A stretch of 11,237 nucleotides of DNA from Deltaproteobacteria bacterium CG07_land_8_20_14_0_80_60_11 (GTDB lineage Bacteria > Desulfobacterota > Desulfobaccia > Desulfobaccales > 0-14-0-80-60-11). A program made the position numbers and the translations under genes. Below the pieces are notes generated by a model that saw nothing but the letters and a program-made list of their open reading frames with translations, was not told the DNA's origin and did not search any database. Below, piece after piece: positions 6,020-11,237 of the stretch (its first letter is position 1; each line of letters begins with the position of its first letter). The stretch is from NCBI GenBank assembly GCA_002779455.1, contig PEWM01000237.1:1-11237 (forward strand), given 5' to 3'.

Positions 6020-6622
6020 TCAGGCAATGGTATCCAGAACCACATAACCCTGCTGCTTCAGGGTGTTGACGATGGGTTCCAGGTTGACTTTTTCCAGGCG
6101 GAAATAGTAAGGCCGCTTGTCGTCCTGGGTGGGCCCCAGGGCCACGTTGATGACCTTGCCGCCCGCCTCTTTGATGAGACGGGCGGCCGCGTCCAGGGCC
6201 TCTGACCGGTTCTCCAAGAGGAGGTCCAGGCGAGAGGAGCTCTTGAGCAGGCCCAGCATGGCGATGAAGGCGGAGATCAGGTCCAGCATGGTGATGACCC
6301 CCACCAGCTGGTCGCCTGCCATCACGGGCATGCCGCCGATTTTATGTTCATGTATCAGGCGGGCCGCCTCCTCCACCTCGGTGTCGGCGGTGACACTGAT
6401 GGGAGCCTGGACCATCACGTCTCCCACCTTGATCTCTTCCAGCATGGAGGCCAGGAGGATCTCCCGCAGGTCCCGGGAGGTGATCCACCCCACCATGCGG
6501 TTGCGCGTAATCACCGGCAGGTGCCGGATCTGGTGCTTTTGCATCAATTTCAGGGCCTGGCCGACGCCTTTGTCGGGAGAGATGGTGACAATCTTCTGGC
6601 TCATGATCTGGCCGACCAGCAT
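6020..6622 (-). CDS. Two-CBS-domain protein with ACT-like C-terminus (AcuB type)
   Basis: The protein has 200 residues. CBS domain 1 spans about 7-55 (IMSQKIVTISPD … HLPVI … VGWITSRDL) and CBS domain 2 about 69-117 (VMVQAPISVTADTEVEEAA … GGMPVM … LVGVITMLDLI). Residues about 131-198 resemble an ACT-type regulatory fold (RLDLLLENRSEALDAAARLI … GYVVLDTIA). The arrangement matches AcuB-like proteins, which sense adenine nucleotides or related ligands. No enzyme domain is attached, so it probably regulates a partner. AAGGAGG (6629-6635 on the complementary strand) lies six bases before the ATG. It converges with the diguanylate cyclase gene. A function in acetoin use is not implied, since no acu genes are nearby. 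Confidence 0.85.
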   Translation of the reverse strand: MLVGQIMSQKIVTISPDKGVGQALKLMQKHQIRHLPVITRNRMVGWITSRDLREILLASMLEEIKVGDVMVQAPISVTADTEVEEAARLIHEHKIGGMPVMAGDQLVGVITMLDLISAFIAMLGLLKSSSRLDLLLENRSEALDAAARLIKEAGGKVINVALGPTQDDKRPYYFRLEKVNLEPIVNTLKQQGYVVLDTIA

Positions 6623-6651
6623 GGGGAACCTCCTTGCGCCTTAGTCAGCCC

Positions 6652-6680
6652 ACCATAAAACAAGGCGGCGGGAATTTCAA
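6652..6680 (-). promoter_or_regulatory. Candidate promoter of the CBS gene, overlapping a terminator stem
   Basis: On the minus strand TTGAAA (6680-6675) and TATGGT (6657-6652) are separated by 17 bases, about 30 bases before the CBS start. The -35 box lies inside the loop and 3' arm of the terminator hairpin of the upstream gene. This is prediction by eye and could be coincidence. Confidence 0.35.
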
Positions 6681-6696
6681 CGAAATTCCCGCCGCC
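6664..6696 (-). terminator. Strong intrinsic terminator downstream of the DUF2333 gene
   Basis: A perfect 15-bp stem (6664-6678 with 6682-6696) closes on a three-base loop. It is GC-rich at its base and followed on the minus strand by TTGTTTTA. It lies 25 bases after the DUF2333 stop and separates that operon from the CBS gene. On the plus strand no T-run follows, so it should act in one direction. Confidence 0.8.
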
Positions 6697-6721
6697 GCGA
6701 GGTCCGGCCCCCTCGCCCGAC

Positions 6722-7906
6722 CTAATTGGTGGCCAGTTGGGACATCATGGTGGAGATGACGTGCTCGGCTTCGCCGATATAGGTGGACATATTGGCCCGG
6801 TGATTGGCCAGGATGCCGTCTTTGGCGCCGTTGGTCACCACCCAGGGTTCCAGGTGGGAGGCGGCGTGCAAGGCGTGGATGGCGTCCTCCAGCAGCTTGT
6901 GGGAGTTCTTCTTCTGGAGCTCCTGGTGGAATTCCTTGGTGACCGCCTCCAGCATCTCGGCCATGGCCAGGGAGATTCCCTGGGAGTAATAGAAGTAGTC
7001 GTCCACCAGAAACCAGGAGACGGTCTGGCCGTCGGCTTCCGTGTCCTTGATGAGGTTGTGGTAGCTGCTGCCCAACAGGTCTTTATAGTTACTCAACAGG
7101 GCGATGAGGTAATCCACCCGGGAATAGAACCGGGCCCGGCCCGCCTTTAATCCCCCGATATATTGCTCCAGGTCTTGCATGGCCTCCCGGTACTTGCCGG
7201 AAGCGGACGGAAACCAGTATTTATCCGGGCTGACCATGAAGAAATTCATGGCTTCGTTGACCCGGGGATCATAGGCCTCGGTGGTGGCGAACCGGGTCAT
7301 GTGCTCGTTGAGCACCACCACGGTGCGCCGGGCCACTTCCAGGACCCCCAGCTGGAGGTTGTTGACGTTGTCCGTCAGGCCCGTCTTGCCGAACACGATG
7401 GTATTGGGCCGCCATCCGAACCAGGTCTTATTCACCTGATCGTCAACGATCTTGATCAAGGCCTGGGTGAAGACCTCCCCCTTGACCGGTTCCCGGGGCG
7501 GCGTCACCACGGCCGGGGAAGCCGGCGGGACGTGGCTCGGCGCCGCCTTGGGGGGAGCCGGGGCCAGCGTGGGTTCATGGGTCACCTGAGGAGAGGGTGT
7601 GGCCGGGGAATCGCCCGCCTGGGCGTCCTTCGGGGGGGCCGGTATGAGGGGTTTCAGTTCTGGTTCTTTGGGGACCATCGAGGCCGGTTCGCCATGGGGG
7701 GCCGCCACCACGGAAGATTCCGCCGGCTTCGGCGGGGTCGAGCCGCCGCGCCGGCCTCCCAGGGCAAACAGCGACCCTAAAAACAGCACCACCACCAGGG
7801 AGACGATGAGGAAGCGGTGGCGCATGATCAGGTGCAGCAGCCCCCCAGGGGGCGGCGGCAACGGCGCCGGGAACTGTCCCGGTTCAGGTGTGTCATTGGG
7901 CGTCAT
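6722..7906 (-). CDS. DUF2333-type membrane-anchored protein of unknown function
   Basis: The protein has 394 residues. A proline-rich N-terminal cytoplasmic stretch (about 1-25) is followed by one membrane helix (about 31-49, FLIVSLVVVLFLGSLFALGG). A long proline/alanine-rich linker (about 52-142) leads to a helical C-terminal domain (about 145-392). That domain contains GWRPNTIVFG, DNVNNLQLGVLEVARR and DKYWFPSASGKYREAMQ. The W-x-P-N and DN…QLGVL…R pattern matches what I recall of DUF2333 (PF10095), a family of unknown function. The helical part probably faces the periplasm. AGGAG (7918-7922) lies eleven bases before the ATG. It starts 35 bases after the AMMECR1 stop and is probably co-transcribed with it. 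Topology is certain enough; the family name is moderately sure. Confidence 0.65.
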   Translation of the reverse strand: MTPNDTPEPGQFPAPLPPPPGGLLHLIMRHRFLIVSLVVVLFLGSLFALGGRRGGSTPPKPAESSVVAAPHGEPASMVPKEPELKPLIPAPPKDAQAGDSPATPSPQVTHEPTLAPAPPKAAPSHVPPASPAVVTPPREPVKGEVFTQALIKIVDDQVNKTWFGWRPNTIVFGKTGLTDNVNNLQLGVLEVARRTVVVLNEHMTRFATTEAYDPRVNEAMNFFMVSPDKYWFPSASGKYREAMQDLEQYIGGLKAGRARFYSRVDYLIALLSNYKDLLGSSYHNLIKDTEADGQTVSWFLVDDYFYYSQGISLAMAEMLEAVTKEFHQELQKKNSHKLLEDAIHALHAASHLEPWVVTNGAKDGILANHRANMSTYIGEAEHVISTMMSQLATN

Positions 7907-7941
7907 GGAGATTCAGGCTCCTAACGTAAACCTGCAGCTGG

Positions 7942-8592
7942 TTATTTGGCGGGGTGATCGGCAAAAATCTCCGCCCTGAAAATAAAGATCCGGGTGTTGG
8001 GATCCTGCCAGGCCTCCGGGGGTAAGCCCGCCTTGTTGCAGGTATGTTCCAGGAAAGTCCGGCGGTCCCAATGGTATTCGGTGGCCACCTGGGGCAGGAG
8101 CAGGCCCCGGTTCAGGCCCCTGACGATATAGAGGCCGTGTTGGCCCACTTCAATCTCATCGGTGCTCTTGATGAGCCGCATGGGGGTCAGCACGGAGATC
8201 TCAATCGAAAGGTCCGCCAGTTCGTCGGCCTGCAAAGGGCCGAAGCGGGGGTCTTGAAAAGCCGCCGCCGGCGCCATTTCCCTCACCGTTTGCAGGAGAG
8301 GTTTGACTGCTTCAATATAGCCGATGCAACCCCGCAGTTGCCCCCGGCGATGCAATGAGACAAAGGCCCCCCGGGGTTCCTCCAATACGGGGGATGAGGC
8401 CTTCACCGGGGTGGCGGCCTTCCCCTTCAGCCGGGCGGCAATGCTGTCCCGGGCCACTTGCAGCAAGAGCTGTTTATCAGCAGTGCTCAGGTTCATGGCG
8501 GGTTGTTCCCCCCAACAGGGCGGCGCCCCAAGACCCGAGAAGACCGCGGCCCCCAGGGTTAGCCAGATAGCCAATAGACGAAGCATATTCAT
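7942..8592 (-). CDS. AMMECR1-domain protein with probable signal peptide
   Basis: The protein has 216 residues. Residues about 36-211 are an AMMECR1 domain (PF01871): STADKQLLLQVARDSIAARL, RGAFVSLHRRGQLRGCIGY (the LRGCIGY hallmark, Cys89), AAFQDPRFGPL, LSIEISVLTP, LLLPQVATEYHWD. The first 30 residues (MNMLRLLAIWLTLGAAVFSG…) look like a Sec signal peptide, which is unusual for this family. An internal ATG at Met33 (after GGGGGGAA) would give a cytosolic protein of normal family length, so the true start needs care. I keep 8592 because the upstream codons encode a convincing hydrophobic segment. Bacterial members often belong to the AMMECR1-Memo-radical SAM set, but Memo and the radical SAM gene are absent here. 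The biochemical function is not established. Confidence 0.85.
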   Translation of the reverse strand: MNMLRLLAIWLTLGAAVFSGLGAPPCWGEQPAMNLSTADKQLLLQVARDSIAARLKGKAATPVKASSPVLEEPRGAFVSLHRRGQLRGCIGYIEAVKPLLQTVREMAPAAAFQDPRFGPLQADELADLSIEISVLTPMRLIKSTDEIEVGQHGLYIVRGLNRGLLLPQVATEYHWDRRTFLEHTCNKAGLPPEAWQDPNTRIFIFRAEIFADHPAK

Positions 8593-8644
8593 GGTCAGGG
8601 CGCAAGTCCTAAATCCACGGTGGGCTTGCCATTCTCTGCCTTAG

Positions 8645-8674
8645 TATCTAACCAAGATTTCGGCTTCCTGTCAA
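8645..8674 (-). promoter_or_regulatory. Candidate sigma-70 promoter of the AMMECR1-DUF2333 operon
   Basis: On the minus strand a perfect TTGACA (8674-8669) is followed after 18 bases by TAGATA (8650-8645), about 50 bases before the AMMECR1 start at 8592. The -35 box is exact and the -10 box is poor. Its position between divergent genes makes it plausible. Confidence 0.45.
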
Positions 8675-8724
8675 TGCCAAAGGTCCGGACGGGCGATTTG
8701 GCCCGCGCCCCCCTGGCATTCCCC

Positions 8725-8753
8725 TTGCATACCACCGGCAGGCTTGGTACATT
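8725..8753 (+). promoter_or_regulatory. Weak candidate promoter of the tetrapyrrole cluster
   Basis: TTGCAT (8725-8730) and TACATT (8748-8753) are 17 bases apart and lie 70-100 bases before the start at 8825. Both boxes are imperfect. It is the best match in the divergent spacer, in which I see no riboswitch-like fold. Confidence 0.25.
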
Positions 8754-8824
8754 TTAGCCATGCAGATAAATATCCGGAATGGCGCCGATCTCTCCTCCCC
8801 GGAGCCGCGCCGGCATCTTGCCCC

Positions 8825-9514
8825 ATGAAAACCTACCCGATCTTTGCCGTCATTGACAACCAGCCCTGCCTGGTGGTGGGGGGCGGCGCCGTGGGGGAAC
8901 GCAAGGTGGCCGACCTCATGGCCGCCGGGGCCCGGGTGACCGTGGTCAGCCGGACCCTGACCCCTGAGTTGGCGGCCCTGGCCAGCCGGGGGGAGATCAG
9001 CTATCTCCCGGAAGACTTCCGCGAGGCCCAGGTGGAGGGCATGGCCCTGGTCATGGCCGCCACGGACGACCCCGAGGTCAACGCGGCCGTGAGCGCCGCG
9101 GCCCAGGCCCGGGCCATCTGGGTCAATGTGGCGGACGCCCCGGAATACTGCACCTTCATTGTCCCGGCCCAGGTGCGCCGGGGCGAGTTGACCCTGGCCA
9201 TCAGCACCGGCGGCGCCAGCCCGGCCCTGGCCCGCCAGGTGCGCGAGGAGCTGCAGCAGCATTTCGGTCCGGAATACGGGCCCTACCTGGACCTGCTCCA
9301 ACGGGTGCGCACCCGGCTGCTGGCGGAGCGCCGGGGCCTTCCCGACAATGGCCCCCTCTTCCACCGCCTGGTGCACAGCCCCCTGAAGGAGGCGGTGGCC
9401 CAGGGGGACCGGACCCGGGTGCTTAAGCTGCTCCAGGAGGTGCTGGGTTCGGTCTTAAGCGCTCCGGTCCTGGGGGAACTGGTGTCCCAGGCCTTGAAGG
9501 GGACGGAGGGGTAA
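8825..9514 (+). CDS. Precorrin-2 dehydrogenase / sirohydrochlorin ferrochelatase (Met8/CysG-N type)
   Basis: The enzyme oxidises precorrin-2 to sirohydrochlorin with NAD and, in bifunctional members, inserts iron to give siroheme. The protein has 229 residues. An N-terminal Rossmann motif, CLVVGGGAVGERKVADLMAAG (about 15-35), is followed by ATDDPEVN, NVADAPEYCTFIVPA and the family signature STGGASPALARQVREEL. Asp104, in NVAD, sits where the catalytic aspartate of CysG/Met8p lies. I chose the ATG at 8825 because the family motif KTYPIF starts there; an in-frame ATG at 8744 would add 27 unrelated residues. No clear Shine-Dalgarno is seen. There is no methyltransferase domain, so a separate CysG-A/CobA is needed. 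It heads a cluster with the HemX/CcsA-like gene and hemA. Whether it also chelates iron cannot be read from the sequence. Confidence 0.9.
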   Translation: MKTYPIFAVIDNQPCLVVGGGAVGERKVADLMAAGARVTVVSRTLTPELAALASRGEISYLPEDFREAQVEGMALVMAATDDPEVNAAVSAAAQARAIWVNVADAPEYCTFIVPAQVRRGELTLAISTGGASPALARQVREELQQHFGPEYGPYLDLLQRVRTRLLAERRGLPDNGPLFHRLVHSPLKEAVAQGDRTRVLKLLQEVLGSVLSAPVLGELVSQALKGTEG

Positions 9515-9576
9515 GGCGAAGCGGACCGGACCCCGGCAGCAAGTCCCGGCTTTAGACCCGAAAAGTGCTTGCAATC

Positions 9577-9646
9577 GGTGGCACAGGCTTTCCAGCCTGG
9601 GCCGAGGAAGCAGATTAGCCGGGCACAGCCTGGAAAGGCTGTGCCC
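9577..9646. repeat. Pair of inverted palindromes between the siroheme gene and the hemX-like gene
   Basis: CAGGCT-TTCC-AGCCTG (9584-9599) is followed by GGGCACAGCCT-GGAA-AGGCTGTGCCC (9621-9646), with perfect 11-base arms. Each unit is a hairpin by itself, and the two are near-perfect reverse complements of each other, so a larger hairpin is also possible. The left unit shares GGTGGCACAGGC with the complement of 426-450. There is no T-run, so an intrinsic terminator is unlikely. Transcripts reading through would carry this structure in the leader of the hemX-like gene. Confidence 0.75.
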
Positions 9647-9715
9647 CCAGCCAATACCAAATTTTCAAAATTTACGGGTGCGCCGAAGGCTCATGAACAA
9701 CTGCTCAGGAAACGC

Positions 9716-10549
9716 ATGACCAACGTTTTTCTCTATCTGACCCTTTTTGCCTACTTCGGCGCCACCGGGCTCTGGCTGGCCTATTTCCTGGCCCAGCGGG
9801 AGCATTACTACCGCGCCGGCGTCTGGGTCATGGCCGGGGGCCTGGCGGGCCACACCCTGGCCCTCATCCAGCGGGCCTGGGTCTCCGGCTCCCTGCCCGC
9901 GGCCACCTTCGGAGAGGCCCTGCTGTTGTTCGCCTGGGCCCTGGTGGCGGCCTTTTTGGTCCTGATCTGGCGCTACCCCATCAAGATCCTGGGGGCTTTG
10001 GTAGCGCCGCTGGCGGCCCTGATGGTGTCGGGGACGCTGATCCTGCCGGCGCGGCCGGGGGCCGTCTCTCCCCTGCTCAAGGGTTTCTGGCTCACCGTGC
10101 ACATCTGCCTGACCCTGACGGGCTATGCCGCCCTGGCCCTGGCCGGCCTGGGGGGCATCCTCTATCTGATCCAGGAACGCCAGATCAAGAGCAAGCGCTT
10201 CGGCTTTTTCCACCGCCGGCTGCCGTCGCTCTCCCAACTGGACAACCTCAATTACTGGTGCCTGACCACCGGCTTTCCCCTGCTCACCGGGGGGATCATC
10301 TCCGGCTCCCTCTTCGCCCAGCACACCCAGGGCCGTTTCTTCAGTTGGGACCCCAAGGAGATTCTGACCCTCATCGCCTGGCTCATCTACGCCGTGCTGC
10401 TGCACGAGCGCCTGGCAATGGGCTGGCGGGGCCGGCGGGCGGCGCTCCTGGCCATCTGCGGTTTGCTGGTGCTGGTATGCACCTTTGTGGGCGCCAACCT
10501 GTGGCTCACGGGCTACCACAGTTTCGGCAAGTTCATTCAACAGCCATGA
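9716..10549 (+). CDS. HemX/CcsA-like cytochrome c assembly family membrane protein
   Basis: The protein has 277 residues and about eight membrane helices (near 3-25, 35-53, 66-85, 90-110, 122-153, 185-200, 215-233, 241-263). It belongs to the cytochrome c assembly / WWD family (PF01578). FFSWDPKEILTLIAW (about 208-222) carries the hallmark WDPKE. Candidate haem-ligand histidines are His129, His230 and His268 (GYHSF). Two roles are known for relatives at this position: CcsA/ResC haem handling for c-type cytochromes, and HemX, which lowers HemA levels in Bacillus. The placement directly before hemA and the small size favour HemX type. I chose the ATG at 9716 for its AGGA (9707-9710); an open extension to 9569 only translates repeat sequence. 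The stop overlaps hemA by four bases (ATGA). Confidence 0.85.
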   Translation: MTNVFLYLTLFAYFGATGLWLAYFLAQREHYYRAGVWVMAGGLAGHTLALIQRAWVSGSLPAATFGEALLLFAWALVAAFLVLIWRYPIKILGALVAPLAALMVSGTLILPARPGAVSPLLKGFWLTVHICLTLTGYAALALAGLGGILYLIQERQIKSKRFGFFHRRLPSLSQLDNLNYWCLTTGFPLLTGGIISGSLFAQHTQGRFFSWDPKEILTLIAWLIYAVLLHERLAMGWRGRRAALLAICGLLVLVCTFVGANLWLTGYHSFGKFIQQP

Positions 10550-11237
10550 ACCTCCTGCTCTGCGGCGTCAACCACAAGACTGCGCCGGTGGCCCTCAGGG
10601 AAAAGCTGGCCTGCCTCATCCCGGACGCGGGGCACGCCTATGACCACCTGAAAAGCTGGCCCGAAGTCTCCGAGAGCCTGCTGTACACCACCTGCAACCG
10701 GGTGGAGGTGATGTGCGTCTCTGAGGCGCCGGATGAGGCGGCGGCCCGGGTCCGGGAGTTTTTTGCCAGCCACCCGGAGATTGCCCCGGGCGATCTGGAC
10801 GAGTCCTTTTATGTCCACCGGGACCGGGAGGCGGTGCAGCACTTCTTCCGGGTGGCGTCCAGCCTGGATTCCATGGTGGTGGGGGAACCCCAGATCCTGG
10901 GGCAGGTGAAGCAGGCTTACCGGGAGGCCACGGCGCACCACGCCACCGGGCCCATCCTCAACCGCCTGGTCCACAAGGCTTTTTCCGTGGCCAAACGGGT
11001 GCGCGGCGAGACCGGCATCGGCGACCATGCCGTGAGCGTCAGCTATGCCGCCATCGCCATGGCCAAGAAAATCTTCGGGGACCTGGCCGGCAAAAACGTC
11101 CTGTTATTGGGGGCCGGGGAGATGGCGGAACTGGCCCTGGAGCACCTCAAGGGCCAGGGCGCCGGCCAGATCACCGTGGCCAACCGCACCCTGGCGCGGG
11201 GGGTGGCGCTGGCCCGGCGGTTCAATGGTGAGGCGGT
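10546..11237 (+). CDS. hemA: Glutamyl-tRNA reductase, 5' part (runs off the window)
   Basis: The enzyme reduces glutamyl-tRNA(Glu) to glutamate-1-semialdehyde with NADPH, the first committed step of C5-pathway tetrapyrrole synthesis. About 230 of a usual 420-450 residues are present. Visible are GVNHKTAPVALREKLA at the start, LLYTTCNRVEV with catalytic Cys50, SSLDSMVVGEPQILGQVKQAY, RVRGETGIGDHAVSVSYAA, and the start of the NADPH-binding domain, NVLLLGAGEMAELALEHL. The ATG lies inside the stop region of the preceding gene (ATGA, 10546-10549) with no clear Shine-Dalgarno, so translation is probably coupled. The dimerisation domain lies beyond the window. The reading frame is clean to the last base. 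Confidence 0.95.
   Translation, partial: MNLLLCGVNHKTAPVALREKLACLIPDAGHAYDHLKSWPEVSESLLYTTCNRVEVMCVSEAPDEAAARVREFFASHPEIAPGDLDESFYVHRDREAVQHFFRVASSLDSMVVGEPQILGQVKQAYREATAHHATGPILNRLVHKAFSVAKRVRGETGIGDHAVSVSYAAIAMAKKIFGDLAGKNVLLLGAGEMAELALEHLKGQGAGQITVANRTLARGVALARRFNGEA

Noticed and set aside
8744..8824. N-terminal extension of the siroheme gene from an upstream ATG
   Set aside because: The extra 27 residues resemble nothing in the family, whose usual start matches the ATG at 8825.
8648..9376. Minus-strand 242-codon frame opposite the siroheme gene
   Set aside because: It is a composition-driven shadow of a clearly recognised gene, with no motif of its own.
9569..9715. N-terminal extension of the hemX-like gene
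   Set aside because: It only translates the palindromic repeats; the membrane helix and an AGGA site begin at 9716.

Overview
The window looks like a chromosomal segment of a GC-rich anaerobic bacterium, most likely a deltaproteobacterial lineage (Desulfobacterota, for example relatives of Desulfobacca or Syntrophobacter). This is inferred from gene content: a sirohydrochlorin-type dehydrogenase, a HemX/CcsA-like membrane protein and HemA in a row; NadB followed by a receiver-GGDEF regulator; DUF2333 and AMMECR1 proteins; and many short palindromic intergenic repeats. No taxonomic marker gene is present.

Region 1 (1-373) is the 3' end of an amidohydrolase-2 family metal-dependent hydrolase. 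Region 2 (about 380-2880) is an accessory islet. It holds a DUF4258 / YgiT-type zinc-finger gene pair of toxin-antitoxin type, a conspicuously AT-rich gene with an AlbA_2 (Schlafen-type) domain, and an antitoxin-like gene whose MazF/PemK-like partner appears to survive only as its first few codons before running into repeats. The islet is bracketed by two blocks of composite palindromic repeats. By eye these blocks are a 53-nt inverted repeat with two mismatches (457-509 against 2783-2835).

Region 3 (2935-5984, plus strand) is a two-gene operon: L-aspartate oxidase (nadB), the first step of de novo NAD synthesis, translationally coupled to a receiver-GGDEF diguanylate cyclase with an intact GGDEF motif and I-site. 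Region 4 (6020-8592, minus strand) has an AMMECR1-domain protein with a probable signal peptide, then a membrane-anchored DUF2333 protein, a strong intrinsic terminator, and a two-CBS-domain regulator of AcuB type. A promoter with a perfect TTGACA box probably drives the AMMECR1-DUF2333 pair.

Region 5 (8825 to the end, plus strand) is a tetrapyrrole cluster. It contains precorrin-2 dehydrogenase / sirohydrochlorin ferrochelatase (siroheme branch), a HemX/CcsA-like eight-helix membrane protein, and the first 230 codons of glutamyl-tRNA reductase (hemA), which overlaps the preceding gene by four bases. Together these supply aminolevulinate, siroheme and probably cytochrome-assembly or HemA-regulating functions.

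No rRNA, tRNA, CRISPR array or transposase gene is visible. The most interesting part is the repeat-bracketed islet, with its eroded toxin gene and lone AlbA_2 protein. I did not find evidence strong enough to claim a wholly new system.
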